Assembly: GCA_951813515.1 (NCBI GenBank)
Contig: OX638346.1
Coordinates: forward strand, 799,617 to 863,616
Direction: 5' to 3'
From: an uncultured Pseudomonadales bacterium
GTDB taxonomy: Bacteria > Pseudomonadota > Gammaproteobacteria > Pseudomonadales > Azotimanducaceae
Length of the DNA: 64,000 nt
Part shown: positions 34,659 to 43,811 of the stretch, in pieces
Layout of the letters: every line of letters begins with the position of its first letter
Position numbering within the stretch: position 1 is the stretch's first letter
Translations under genes and position numbers: made by a program
The notes under the pieces: model-generated
Told to the model about the DNA's origin: nothing
Databases searched by the model: none
Seen by the model: only the letters and a program-made list of their open reading frames with translations

Positions 34659-35401
34659 GACGACGCTCCAAGGCTATCGGAGGCGTCTGTTCCCAAGAGG
34701 TACAGCGCGTTGTTCTGGAAACCCCGGCCGTTCTCTTCCCGCGAGAGTCGGCACGGATCATCGGCGGCGACCGGCGGCGCGACGCCGAGGGCATACGCGA
34801 TCGGCTTCCTTGGATACTCGGGCGACGCATTAAGTGGATGCGGGCAGGTGTGCATCAATACCAGCGTATCCATCTCGAAACGCAGGGTCAGGTTCGCCCC
34901 CGGCGCCGAGTGTCCCGCCACGAGCGCCATGTCTCCGCCCTCCGTGACATCGACGCGACTGAACCAGTTCACGTTGGCCGCCATGTCGCGTCGGCCGAGC
35001 CCGTACTTGCCGAGTTCGACCAGGAAGCAGTCGCGGCCATTTCGGTAGAAGTCGTTGCGCGCTTCCTGGTAGCTGCTGCTTCCCCATTTCTCCGCGACGA
35101 TTCCGGCATTGCAGGTTCCGCTCGACGCGTCGTGCCAGCCCACGCTGTCGGCCGTTATCGAACAGAAGATCCGTCCCATGTCCGAATAGAGGCAATGTCC
35201 CGCGGTCAGCTTGAAGGTGTGCTGGCACTTGAGCGTATCCGGTAGGTTGAGCCGCTCAAGCGGATTGGCGGGGTTGTAGAAGAGCATCCCGACGTTTCCC
35301 CCGCCCTCGACGTCGGTCAGTTCCAGCGTCGTCCCCTGTCGCGCCAGGAACGACCAGTGGGTTCCGCCGGGCAAGGTGTCCCGATACTGCACATCGCTCA
35401 T
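34655..35401 (-). CDS. DUF1989 protein, second carboxyguanidine deiminase subunit
   Basis: A 248-residue paralogue of the next gene (UAAP1-like). Shared blocks are [38 protein letters not shown] and [17 protein letters not shown], matching the metal-site and fold positions of the other subunit. Its C-terminal extension ([21 protein letters not shown]) is typical of this subunit. GGGGAG lies eight bases before ATG 35401. It is placed between the ABC transporter ATPase gene and the second subunit, tightly packed in the guanidine operon. Confidence 0.88.
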   Translation of the reverse strand: MSDVQYRDTLPGGTHWSFLARQGTTLELTDVEGGGNVGMLFYNPANPLERLNLPDTLKCQHTFKLTAGHCLYSDMGRIFCSITADSVGWHDASSGTCNAGIVAEKWGSSSYQEARNDFYRNGRDCFLVELGKYGLGRRDMAANVNWFSRVDVTEGGDMALVAGHSAPGANLTLRFEMDTLVLMHTCPHPLNASPEYPRKPIAYALGVAPPVAADDPCRLSREENGRGFQNNALYLLGTDASDSLGASS

Positions 35402-35440
35402 GTCTGTTGCTCCCCTTCTTCCTTTCTTCCGTTCTGGTTC

Positions 35441-36220
35441 TTACACACCGGACTCCAGCGCCGCGATCGTCGGTTCGTTTCCGTTGTTCCGATTCCTGCT
35501 CACCGGCACGTCGTAGGTGATGGTGGCGCCGTAGGCGTCCGGATCGTGGGGATCGACGCGCACCTTGTCGAACACGAGCAAGCGCGTGCCCAGGCGGAAT
35601 CCTTCCGACAGGTCGTGCGTGATCATCAATACCGTGAGATTGAGTTCGCTGTACAACTCCCGCACCAGTCCGTGCATGTCGGCGCGAATGCCCGGGTCCA
35701 GGGCGCCGAACGGTTCGTCCAGCAAGAGGATTTCCGGACCCATGATGAGCGTCTGCGACAGCGCCAGCCGCTGCTGCATGCCCCCCGACAGCGCATCCGG
35801 GTAAGCGTTCGCGGACGACAGCAGCCCCACCCGTTCGAGCATGCGCTCGCATTGCTCTATCTCGTCGCGCCGGCGGCGGCCGAAGCTCCGGCAAAGGAAC
35901 TTGGAGCGGCGCAGTTCCAGTCCCACCAGGACGTTTTCCAGCACGGTGAGGTGCGGAAACACGGAGTAGCGCTGAAAGACCACGCCGCGGTCCTTGCCGG
36001 GTTCCGGCGCGAGCGGCTTGCCAGCAACGAAGATGGTGCCCCGCGTCGGTTGCTCCTCGCCGAGCAACAGCTTGAAGAATGTCGTCTTGCCGCAACCGGA
36101 TGCGCCCACCACGGTGACGAACTCGTTCCGCTCCACCTCCAGGTTGATCCGTTCGAGGACCGCCGTGCCGGGATAGCTTTTCCATAGCTGCGAAACGCGT
36201 ATGAGTGCCCCGCTCGTCAT
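35441..36220 (-). CDS. ABC transporter ATP-binding protein (NrtD/SsuB-like), guanidine operon
   Basis: A 259-residue ABC ATPase. Walker A is GASGCGKTT (K45), the signature is LSGGMQQR, Walker B is LLLDEPFGALD, and the H-loop is ITHD. The frame runs on upstream to 36817 in the antisense-free but non-homologous part; ATG 36220 overlaps the permease stop (ATGA, 36217-36220) and starts the conserved sequence. It energises import through the neighbouring permease. The nitrate/taurine-type system belongs to the guanidine operon, so guanidine or a related compound is the likely cargo (inference). Confidence 0.9.
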   Translation of the reverse strand: MTSGALIRVSQLWKSYPGTAVLERINLEVERNEFVTVVGASGCGKTTFFKLLLGEEQPTRGTIFVAGKPLAPEPGKDRGVVFQRYSVFPHLTVLENVLVGLELRRSKFLCRSFGRRRRDEIEQCERMLERVGLLSSANAYPDALSGGMQQRLALSQTLIMGPEILLLDEPFGALDPGIRADMHGLVRELYSELNLTVLMITHDLSEGFRLGTRLLVFDKVRVDPHDPDAYGATITYDVPVSRNRNNGNEPTIAALESGV

Positions 36221-37029
36221 CGGTTCGTCCCGTACCACGGAAACAGGAACGCATTGAGCTTTCGGAATGCCGCATCGAGGAGAAACGCGAGCAGCGTGAT
36301 CCACGCCACGTAAGGCAGGATTACGTCCATGGCCAAGTATCGTCGGACGAGAAAGATCCGGTAGCCGAGACCCTCCGTCGAAGCGATGGCTTCGGCCGCG
36401 ATCAGGAACAGCCAGGCGGCACCAAGCGACAGGCGAACGGCGTCCATCAGGCGCGGCATCACCTGCGGCGCTACGACCCGCACGGCGATCTGCCACGTGT
36501 TCGCGTCCAGCGTCTGCGCCTTGACGATCTGCTCCCTCGGAAGTTCCCGCACGCGCTGCTCCATGTCGCGCATGATGAAGGGCGCGGTGCCGAAGACGAT
36601 CAACACCACCTTGGACAGTTCCCCCAAGCCAAACATGATGAACAGTATCGGCAGAATCGCTATCGGCGGAATCATCGACAGAACCCGCACCAGCGGAGAC
36701 CACGCCGCGGAGAACCACGGGATCATCCCGTTCAGAACGCCGAAGGTGAATCCCGCGAGCGCGCTGACACCGATGCCGATGAACAACCGCTGCAGGCTCG
36801 CCGCCGTATCCGCCCATAGCAGGATCTTCCCCGTTCGCACGCTTGGCTCAAACGCCATGCGTCGTATCGCGTCGGCGAAGCTCTCCACGCTCGGCAGGAG
36901 CTTGTCCTGGGGGTTGGCCTCAAGACGAATGTCCGAAAAGGTCAGGTAGATGACCACGAGCGCCGCGAACGGCAGGGCCGCGACGATGATCGCCGCGCCC
37001 CTGCTTGGACGCTGGTTGATGAGGCGCAT
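36217..37029 (-). CDS. ABC transporter permease (NrtB/SsuC-like), guanidine operon
   Basis: A 270-residue inner-membrane protein with about six helices. The EAA-loop region for contact with the ATPase is in the stretch from VRELPREQIVKAQTLDAN onward, and the C-terminal AAEAIASTEGLGYRIFL is typical of the nitrate/sulfonate/taurine permease family. It lies between the binding-protein gene (28 bases upstream) and the ATPase gene (overlapping by four bases), so the three form one transporter. Confidence 0.9.
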   Translation of the reverse strand: MRLINQRPSRGAAIIVAALPFAALVVIYLTFSDIRLEANPQDKLLPSVESFADAIRRMAFEPSVRTGKILLWADTAASLQRLFIGIGVSALAGFTFGVLNGMIPWFSAAWSPLVRVLSMIPPIAILPILFIMFGLGELSKVVLIVFGTAPFIMRDMEQRVRELPREQIVKAQTLDANTWQIAVRVVAPQVMPRLMDAVRLSLGAAWLFLIAAEAIASTEGLGYRIFLVRRYLAMDVILPYVAWITLLAFLLDAAFRKLNAFLFPWYGTNR

Positions 37030-37057
37030 CTTTCATCCACTCCGCGGGATGCGCCGG

Positions 37058-38125
37058 TTACAGCTCTCCGGTGGCCGCCATGTTCATGTAGGTGTCGTCG
37101 AACCTGAGCTTCACGTTGCTCGTCGAACCGACGACCTTGCCGCCGGGATAGGCGATGCCGATGAATTCGCTGTTCGGTGCACCCTCACCCAAGAGGCCAT
37201 GCTTGAACGAAAAGGCAGCCACGTTCTTCATCGTGGTAACGACGTCATCCGAGCGCATGAAATCGACGGCAGATTGCGGCTCGAAGAACATGCGCGTCGC
37301 CGCAAGCTGCGCGTTGTATCCCGCAAGGTCCGTCCCGGAGGCCGTCGCCATCAGGGTCTTCGCTTCGTCGCCAGCCGCGCCCGCATCGGACATGACGGCC
37401 ATGGTTTCGTACCAGGCGCCCGCCAGGGCCTTGCCGAGGCGCGGGTCCGCAGCCAGGGTTTCGGTGTTCACCACCAGCATGTCGATGATCTCGCCCGGAA
37501 TCATGGACGAGTCGAAGACGTTGGTGACATCGGGCATCGCCAGGATTTCCGACAACAGCGGATTCCAGGTGACGACCGATGTGACGTCATCCGTGGTGAA
37601 AGCCGCCACCATGTCGGCGTCCGAAGTGTTGACGACGCGCACATCCCGCTCCGAAAGGCCGATGGAATCGAGCGCGCGGGCGAGCGTGTAGTGCGACACG
37701 GAAAGCTCCACCAAGTTGACCTGCTGGCCCTCGATGTCGGCGAGACTTCCTTCTGCGCCCTTCAGCAAGATCCCGTCGTTGCCGTTGGAGAAGTCGCCAA
37801 CGATCAACGCAGTCGAGTCCACTCCGCCCGCAGCCGGAATCGTCAGGGCATCCATGTTGGTCATGGTGCAGCCGTCGAACTCGCCCGATGTGTACTGGAT
37901 GATGGACGGAACGTACTCGTTGATTTGGACGACTTCGATCGTGATCCCGTACTTCCCGGCCCACTTGTCGACGATGCCGGCATCGGCGGCGTAGCCCCAC
38001 GGCATCCAGCCGACGTAGATGCTCCAGGCGATCTTGTAGTCGTCCTTGGCCGAAGCGGGGAGCGCGAAAGACAGCACCACGGCCATCGCCGCGACGCAGA
38101 ACGGTTTCAGAAAACGAATGTTCAT
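37058..38125 (-). CDS. ABC transporter periplasmic binding protein (NMT1/taurine-like), first gene of guanidine operon
   Basis: A 355-residue binding protein with a signal peptide ending at PASA (residue 26). The mature start YKIAWSIYVGWMPWGYA and the stretch KYGITIEVVQINEYVPSI followed by FDGCTMTNMDALTIPA are characteristic of the NMT1/SsuA-like binding proteins for small nitrogen or sulfur compounds. AGGGA sits five bases before ATG 38125. The guanidine-I aptamer ends 40 bases upstream, so this gene and those behind it are switched on by guanidine. Confidence 0.9.
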   Translation of the reverse strand: MNIRFLKPFCVAAMAVVLSFALPASAKDDYKIAWSIYVGWMPWGYAADAGIVDKWAGKYGITIEVVQINEYVPSIIQYTSGEFDGCTMTNMDALTIPAAGGVDSTALIVGDFSNGNDGILLKGAEGSLADIEGQQVNLVELSVSHYTLARALDSIGLSERDVRVVNTSDADMVAAFTTDDVTSVVTWNPLLSEILAMPDVTNVFDSSMIPGEIIDMLVVNTETLAADPRLGKALAGAWYETMAVMSDAGAAGDEAKTLMATASGTDLAGYNAQLAATRMFFEPQSAVDFMRSDDVVTTMKNVAAFSFKHGLLGEGAPNSEFIGIAYPGGKVVGSTSNVKLRFDDTYMNMAATGEL

Positions 38126-38164
38126 GATTTTCCCTAGCCTTGTTACACACGTGGAGACAAACAG

Positions 38165-38295
38165 TCTCCCGGGCTTTTGTCCCTCCGTGTAACCTCGCTA
38201 AGGGAGGGGCCCGCCGTGGCAGCACGGCGAGCCCGCTCCAAGGGGAGGCCGAAAGCTCTCGGACCAGACGCCTAGAGGAAGGCCGGAACCCTAGC
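38165..38295 (-). promoter_or_regulatory. Guanidine-I (ykkC) riboswitch
   Basis: On the minus strand the aptamer starts at GCTAGGGTTCCGGC (38295-38282) and shows the family's fixed blocks: CTGGTCCGAGAGC, then CCACGGCGGG, and finally GGGACAAAAGCCCGGGAGA (ending at 38165). These are the diagnostic parts of the guanidine-I class. A possible expression platform follows: GTTACAC inside the aptamer (38193-38187) can pair with GTGTAAC (38148-38142) just before the ribosome-binding site AGGGA. Guanidine binding is expected to free the message. It heads the transporter-carboxylase operon down to atzF. Confidence 0.95.
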
Positions 38296-38493
38296 TTTTC
38301 TATGTGAACCCAGCCCCGCTCATCGCGCGGACTGTCCTGTCTCACGACTCTTGCAAAGCAATCATCGTGCCACCGACGGCGATGGCGCCGTACGCCACCG
38401 GAATCGGCACGTTTTGGTGCAGTACCCTGTGATACGCCGAGCCCCAATGCACTGTATTGGTGCATGCGTGCCCCAAGTGTGTTGCCGGAGGTG

Positions 38494-39192
38494 CTACATT
38501 TCGCGCAGACGCGCTTCCAGTTCGGCGATGCAGGCCTCGGCGACCCGGCGGGCGGCTTGCTCCTCGGCAAGCGCCGAAGCCGCCCGCCTCATGGTCATCG
38601 TCGCGTCGGCGAGCGTCTGGAGATCCTGCCCGCTACCGGTGTCGCGAAAGCGCAACGCCTGGTTCTCGACACGCAGGTCCAGACCGAGAACCTCGCTTCG
38701 AATCGTTCGCGCGCCGCTCTCCACGCGCGCCGGCAACGGACGGTAGGCGCGACCCCTCAAGCCGAGACCCTGCAGCACCGGATCGAAATACTCGTCCCTC
38801 GGGTCGAACAACCAGTACTCACGCACCCCCAGTTCCGCGTACAGCGCGCGCTTTCGACCCAGGTCTTGTTGCCAGGTGTTCTCGGACGCCACCTCCAGCA
38901 CGAAATCCGGCGCCTTCGGCTCCTCCCAGAGCTTGTACACCATGCGTTTATGCTTCGCCGCGCCGAAGACGACGAAAACGTCGGGCGCCACGGACTTGCG
39001 CGGATCGCCCTCCTCGTAATAGATCAGCAGGTCGGCCGACACGTAAACGTCCGGTCGATCCAGGTAGCGAATGTTGAGCACACCGAACGCGTCATGGATC
39101 GCCGTCAACTGCCAGTCGTTCTCAGCCAACGGCAGCCCATCGGAACTCGGATACATTGGGTCTTCCGCAGGAAGAACGGTATCTGGTTTCAT
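38494..39192 (-). CDS. Uma2 family (DUF820) PD-(D/E)xK nuclease-like protein
   Basis: A 232-residue Uma2 protein. Family landmarks are VYVSADLLIYYEEGDP, SVAPDVFVVFG, FVLEVASENTWQQD and YAELGVREYWLFDP, which hold the PD-(D/E)xK active-site aspartate and the E-x-A/K position. The usual E-x-K is E-x-A here (LEVAS), as in many Uma2 proteins. The last 45 residues form a coiled coil (ALAEEQAARRVAEACIAELE). The function of the family is unknown; it is common in cyanobacteria and scattered elsewhere by transfer. It stands alone just upstream of the guanidine riboswitch. Confidence 0.88.
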   Translation of the reverse strand: MKPDTVLPAEDPMYPSSDGLPLAENDWQLTAIHDAFGVLNIRYLDRPDVYVSADLLIYYEEGDPRKSVAPDVFVVFGAAKHKRMVYKLWEEPKAPDFVLEVASENTWQQDLGRKRALYAELGVREYWLFDPRDEYFDPVLQGLGLRGRAYRPLPARVESGARTIRSEVLGLDLRVENQALRFRDTGSGQDLQTLADATMTMRRAASALAEEQAARRVAEACIAELEARLREM

Positions 39193-39394
39193 GGATATGT
39201 CCCCTTGTCGGGCGCCGTCGCGCCGTTCGACGCGGCGCCAGCGAAAATATCATGGCCCTGTTTACGCATTCAAACCACGTTCCGCAGCTTGAAGACACGC
39301 CAGCGAGGGTTCAATCGCCGATGTCTGAAATCGCCGTGGGACAACAACCCAGCTTGGCCATGGAAGGTCGGCGAGGCCAGTTCTATCTGCTCGC

Positions 39395-40189
39395 CTACCA
39401 GCTATTTCGCAGTTCGCGCAGCCCCACGAATACCTCTTTCGGCGAAGGTTTCTCGGGCAGGTCGGGGAGTGCTTCCCTGAGCCGCTTCACCACGGTCGCG
39501 CTGGTAAGGCGAAAGAATGTATTGATCTCGCGTTCCTGGGCGATGGTCGTGACCATGGGATCGTCCGGATCATGCGTCCGTTCGAGCTCGCGCAACAGCT
39601 TCGCCGCCGCGTCGTTGTCGGGTTCCCGGTCCAACGTGAACTCAAGGTTGTTGGTGATGTAGTCGTGCCCGGGGTATATGAGGGTGTCGTCCGGCAGTTC
39701 GTCGAGCTGGTCCGAAAAGGTCTGGTAGAGCTCCTCCGGGTGACCACCACCGTGGCAGTTGCCGGCCCCCGCGTTGAACAGCGTATCGCCGCAGAAGAGC
39801 GCGGGTGCGTCCGTTTTCGACAACAGGCAGATGTGGCTCATCGTATGTCCGGGGGTGTCGAGCGCGAGAAGTTCGACGGTCTTGCCAACGGTGACGAAAT
39901 CTCCGGCGCTCAGGCCCACGTCGATGCCGTCAATCCGCGGTCCGGCGTTCCTGTGGGCGAGCAGCGTGGCACCCGTAGCCTCTATGACCGGCCCGTTGCC
40001 GCCCGTGTGGTCACCGTGTTCGTGGGTGTTGAGGATCTGGGTGATGTCCCAACCACGATCCTTCGCGCGCGACAGGCACTTCTCGAAGTCGAGCGGATCC
40101 ACGGCAAGCGCCTCGCCGCTCTCCGGACAGGCGATCAGGTAATTGAAATTGCGCAAGGCGTTGCCCGTCCAGATCTGCTCAACAATCAC
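39395..40189 (-). CDS. gloB: Hydroxyacylglutathione hydrolase (glyoxalase II)
   Basis: A 264-residue metallo-beta-lactamase-fold enzyme. The dinuclear metal motif is THEHGDH (H56, H58, D60, H61), with the later metal ligands in DTPGHTMSH, FCGDTLF and YPGHDYI. The C-terminal helical region (NTFFRLTSATVVKRLREAL) is that of true glyoxalase II, which cleaves S-lactoylglutathione to lactate and glutathione. It starts at GTG 40189 with GGAG upstream. The 202 bases between it and the Uma2 gene hold an inverted repeat around GGCGCCG (near 39220) but no gene. Confidence 0.9.
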   Translation of the reverse strand: MIVEQIWTGNALRNFNYLIACPESGEALAVDPLDFEKCLSRAKDRGWDITQILNTHEHGDHTGGNGPVIEATGATLLAHRNAGPRIDGIDVGLSAGDFVTVGKTVELLALDTPGHTMSHICLLSKTDAPALFCGDTLFNAGAGNCHGGGHPEELYQTFSDQLDELPDDTLIYPGHDYITNNLEFTLDREPDNDAAAKLLRELERTHDPDDPMVTTIAQEREINTFFRLTSATVVKRLREALPDLPEKPSPKEVFVGLRELRNSW

Positions 40190-40274
40190 GTCTAGTCTCC
40201 TGTCGGTCGCGGCGAAACGGATACCCTACATCAAAACCCTCAGCACTGGAGCAAGCGACTCATGAGATGGGAAC

Positions 40275-40475
40275 ATGCCCAGCGGCTTGCTCATTTACGC
40301 CCACGGTGAAGCCCAAGAAGTCGTCTATCACGTCAATCACGCAGGCAAACGGTTGGCGGTGGCCGCGTTGGATCTGTCCGGAACAATCGACAATCTATCG
40401 GCGCGTGTCGACGAGTTGGCAATTCGAGTTCGGGAAATGCATCAAGAAGCTCACAAGGACCGCCTCGCGGCCTGA
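40275..40475 (+). CDS. Small hypothetical protein, 66 residues
   Basis: An unrecognised short frame divergent from gloB, starting at ATG 40275 with GGGA close upstream. The second half (LDLSGTIDNLSARVDELAIRVREMHQEAHKD) reads as a short amphipathic or coiled-coil helix, which is protein-like. It could be a real small protein or a chance frame; the 53 bases to the convergent ATPase gene hold nothing else. Confidence 0.4.
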   Translation: MPSGLLIYAHGEAQEVVYHVNHAGKRLAVAALDLSGTIDNLSARVDELAIRVREMHQEAHKDRLAA

Positions 40476-40527
40476 GCTGTTTGCCTCCGCAGACTGCACG
40501 ACCCGGGACCAAAGTCGATTCTCCCGG

Positions 40528-42276
40528 TTAGGCGGGAACGTAAAAGAAACCGCGGCCCCTACGCCCACGCCGACCTCCTTTGATATGGCCGGCATCGGCC
40601 AGCTCGGTCAACAACTTGCGGGCGGAGACCTTGCTGAGTCCCGTCAGATCGGCAACCTCGGTCGAGGAGACGCGCCCTCGGGATCGGCTCCAGTCGAGAA
40701 GCAGCGTTTCACGCCCCTCCGGGGCGCGCAACAAGGCGAGTCGGTGGGCGAGCCGGCTTCGAACCGCATCGGAAAGACGAAACGCATCGGGCTGGGCAGG
40801 GGGGACTCCCTGGACGGGCGCAATCACCGGTGCTGAACCGGCGGCATCCAAGCGCGCATCCGCCAACCGGAGAATCGCTTCGTTGGCCTCCTCGGCGGAG
40901 GATCGCTGAAGAAGCTCTGTCGTGGACTCCGCGTCTACCCAACCATTTCGGGTCAAGTGTTCGATGAGCAGAAGCGAGTCCACATTTCCGGCATGTGCCG
41001 GGGTCAGCGCAGCCACCAAATCGACGACAGCGGTGTCCGGGGCGCCGCCGAGCAGTACGACCCGCACGTAGGGCCCATCCACCTCGGCAATGACCGGCGC
41101 GGGCCGCCCGATGGCGAGCATGTCCCGCACCATCCTGTCGACCCCAATTCCCTCGCGTTCGGCCAGACCTAGCGCGGCCATCGCCTCGGCCAGATTCCGA
41201 TACCGGGGCACTGCCGGATGCGTGATGATGTTGGCGGGCGTCACACCACCCACGAATCCTCCCGGCGAGGTCACGGTCAACGTATCGCCGACATGCTCGA
41301 TGACGGTCGGTCGCGCCGCCAGCCAATCGCGGTGGACAAGCCCGTTCACGACAGCCTCGCGTAAGGTCCTGGGAGGGATCGCCCGGATTCTGCCCGGCGC
41401 GAAACCCTCTGCTGTGTGCGTGACCCGGTTGGCCACCTCGCCCGCCTGTTCGACCTCGCGCACCTGCATGAGCAAAGGTCCCGCGCCCTCGATTCTCAGA
41501 GTGCTGTCACCTCCCGGCACATCGCGGCGAATGTAGTCGACGCCCGGCCAGGGAGTCGCCACGAACAGCAGTGATCCCGCGTTGGTGAGGTCGCGCGAGT
41601 CCTTGACCAAATTCAGTCGGCGGAGCAGATCAGCGTCCGTCGCATGGGCCAGACCGGTATCGGACTCTCCGCGGTTCGCTTCCCGCAGGTAACGCCGGGC
41701 AATTTCGATGGCAGCCGGGCTCACATCGTCCAGAGTCTGGCCCGAAGGCTGATCGGACCAGTCGAAACCGACTCGCTCTAGCAACCTCGATTGCCAGACC
41801 ACGGGATCGACCTCGACGCAGTTCGCACCCACACGCCACCGCAGGTTCCCACGGTACCGTACGGGGGCGAGCGCTTCGATGCAGGTCAGAATAAGGAGAC
41901 GGCACCCTTCCAGGTTTGCCTGGCGCACCTCCACCGTTAGCTGATGCGACGTGAGTTCCCATATGCGATGGCGAACCCAATCTGCGTCGAGGCGCGTCCC
42001 GATCCGGGCGCCATCGTCGGCGATGCCCACAATGACCGCGCCGCCGCCCGGAGTATTCGCCATGCAAGCCATTTCTGCTGCCAGATGGTCGGCGGCCCGC
42101 TCGTTGGTCGCCCCACCGAGGGAAACGGTTCCATCGGACCCTCGTCTGCCTCGCTCCTCCTTGAAGTCCACCCGCTCCAGTTCGATGTGGGCGGGCGGCT
42201 CTCCGCGCGACAATCGGTGCAGGGTTTGTTCGACGAGCGCGTTGATCGGCGACCGCCCAAGAATGCCCAATCCCAT
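40528..42276 (-). CDS. AlbA_2/Schlafen-domain ATP-binding protein with C-terminal winged helix
   Basis: A 582-residue protein of the RecG-like/AlbA_2 group. The N-terminal AlbA_2 domain is seen in HIELERVDFKEERG, CMANTPGGGAVIVGIADDG and the late CVEVDPVVW. The middle has a GHKL-like ATPase fold (PRTLREAVVNGLVHRDW, VTSPGGFVGGVTPANI). The C terminus (SSTEVADLTGLSKVSARKLLTELADAGHIKGG) is a winged helix ending in a basic tail. Such proteins are usually transcription regulators or defence-linked. It is divergent from glyA across a 269-base region with several dyads, so it may regulate itself (inference). Confidence 0.85.
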   Translation of the reverse strand: MGLGILGRSPINALVEQTLHRLSRGEPPAHIELERVDFKEERGRRGSDGTVSLGGATNERAADHLAAEMACMANTPGGGAVIVGIADDGARIGTRLDADWVRHRIWELTSHQLTVEVRQANLEGCRLLILTCIEALAPVRYRGNLRWRVGANCVEVDPVVWQSRLLERVGFDWSDQPSGQTLDDVSPAAIEIARRYLREANRGESDTGLAHATDADLLRRLNLVKDSRDLTNAGSLLFVATPWPGVDYIRRDVPGGDSTLRIEGAGPLLMQVREVEQAGEVANRVTHTAEGFAPGRIRAIPPRTLREAVVNGLVHRDWLAARPTVIEHVGDTLTVTSPGGFVGGVTPANIITHPAVPRYRNLAEAMAALGLAEREGIGVDRMVRDMLAIGRPAPVIAEVDGPYVRVVLLGGAPDTAVVDLVAALTPAHAGNVDSLLLIEHLTRNGWVDAESTTELLQRSSAEEANEAILRLADARLDAAGSAPVIAPVQGVPPAQPDAFRLSDAVRSRLAHRLALLRAPEGRETLLLDWSRSRGRVSSTEVADLTGLSKVSARKLLTELADAGHIKGGRRGRRGRGFFYVPA

Positions 42277-42341
42277 GTTTGGCTACCGTCCGAAACGCTT
42301 GCACTCCAAAAAGGAAACTATACTTTGGTACCGACAGTTTT

Positions 42342-42402
42342 GTTATCTTTTTTGCAGATAAAAGAAAAGTAGGCTGACGATTTGTCAGATTGGTTATCTT
42401 TT
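42342..42402. promoter_or_regulatory. Repeats and dyads in the ATPase/glyA divergent promoter region
   Basis: This AT-rich patch inside the 269-base gap holds two direct copies of GTTATCTTTT (42342-42351 and 42393-42402), an inverted pair TTATCT/AGATAA (42343-42348 and 42357-42362) and a perfect dyad CTGAC-GATTT-GTCAG (42374-42388). It probably serves as promoter and operator for the minus-strand ATPase gene. Nearer glyA a TACAAT at 42499-42504 could be a -10 box. Confidence 0.4.
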
Positions 42403-42545
42403 AGGCCGCCCCTCCTTGGGAGCGAGGTCAACCATCGGTCCTGAATCCGAAAGCAATCCCCGATGAGTCGCGTTCACGCCTTGCGGCACGCCGGGCGGTA
42501 CAATGCGGCACGGGAAACACCGCACTGGGAATAAGGGCTTAAGGG

Positions 42546-43808
42546 ATGTTCGCGGAAGGATTGTCGATTCGTGGCTTCGATGACGAGGTTTGGCTCGCGA
42601 TCGAACAGGAAAATCGGCGCCAGGAAGAGCATATCGAACTCATCGCGTCGGAGAATTACGCGAGCCCGCGCGTGCTCGCGGCGCAGGGCAGCGTGCTGAC
42701 GAACAAGTACGCCGAGGGCTATCCGGCGCGGCGCTACTACGGTGGATGCGAGAACGTCGACATCGTCGAGCAACTCGCCATCGACCGCGTGAAGGCACTC
42801 TTCGGCGCGGATTACGCCAACGTCCAGCCGCATTCCGGTTCCCAAGCAAACGCGGCGGTATACCTCGCACTGCTCGAACCCGGCGATTGCGTCCTCGGCA
42901 TGAGCCTGGCCGACGGCGGCCACCTGACGCACGGGTCGCCGGTGAACTTCTCCGGCAAGATCTACCGCACGGTCCAGTACGGCGTGGATGCCGACACCGG
43001 CCAGGTCGACTACGACGTCGTGCAGGCCCTCGCCGAGGAGCATCGACCGAAACTCCTCATGGCCGGATTCTCCGCCTATAGCCGGAAAATGGACTGGGAG
43101 CGATTCCGCGAGATCGCCCATGGCGTAGACGCCTACCTGGTCGTCGACATGGCGCATGTCGCGGGACTGGTCGCCGCCGGGCTGTATCCGAATCCCGTTC
43201 CCATCGCGGATGTCACCACGTCCACGACCCACAAGACCCTGGCCGGCCCGCGCGGCGGCATCATTCTCGCCCACGCAAACCCGCCACTTGAGAAGAAGCT
43301 CAATTCCGCGCTGTTCCCCGGCTCCCAGGGCGGCCCGCTGATGCACGTGATCGCCGCCAAGGCCGTGTGTTTCAAGGAGGCGGCAACGGCGGAATTCAAG
43401 CAATACCAAGAGCGCGTGGTGGCGAATGCGAGGACCATGGCCAACGGCTTCATCGACCGGGGCTATCGGGTGGTGTCCGGCGGCACCGACAATCACCTGT
43501 TCCTCGTCGATCTGATCGACAAGGACATGACCGGCAAGGCCGCCGACGCTGCGCTCGGGCGCGCCAACATTACCGTCAACAAGAACGCCGTCCCCAACGA
43601 TCCCAGGTCGCCGTTCGTCACGTCGGGCTTGCGGATCGGTTCCCCCGCCGCCACCCGACGCGGATTCGGCGAGGGCGAATTCCGAACGCTCACGACCTGG
43701 ATGTGCGACATCCTCGACGACATCGGCAACGACAACATGATCGCGTCGGTACAAATGAAGGTTCTCGACCTGTGTCGCGCCTTTCCCGTATACGCGGCCA
43801 ACGGCTGA
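42546..43808 (+). CDS. glyA: Serine hydroxymethyltransferase
   Basis: A 420-residue PLP enzyme converting serine and tetrahydrofolate to glycine and methylene-THF. The PLP-binding lysine is K230 in [15 protein letters not shown]; the N-terminal [11 protein letters not shown] and [15 protein letters not shown] are the substrate and dimer motifs. It is full length for the family. AAGGG precedes the ATG. It is the first gene of the glyA-nrdR-ribD-ribH-nusB-thiL-pgpA run, separated from nrdR by three bases. Confidence 0.97.
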   Translation: MFAEGLSIRGFDDEVWLAIEQENRRQEEHIELIASENYASPRVLAAQGSVLTNKYAEGYPARRYYGGCENVDIVEQLAIDRVKALFGADYANVQPHSGSQANAAVYLALLEPGDCVLGMSLADGGHLTHGSPVNFSGKIYRTVQYGVDADTGQVDYDVVQALAEEHRPKLLMAGFSAYSRKMDWERFREIAHGVDAYLVVDMAHVAGLVAAGLYPNPVPIADVTTSTTHKTLAGPRGGIILAHANPPLEKKLNSALFPGSQGGPLMHVIAAKAVCFKEAATAEFKQYQERVVANARTMANGFIDRGYRVVSGGTDNHLFLVDLIDKDMTGKAADAALGRANITVNKNAVPNDPRSPFVTSGLRIGSPAATRRGFGEGEFRTLTTWMCDILDDIGNDNMIASVQMKVLDLCRAFPVYAANG

Positions 43809-43811
43809 ACC

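Noticed and set aside
42437..42545. Glycine riboswitch before glyA
   Set aside because: None of the conserved glycine-aptamer blocks is visible in the short leader.
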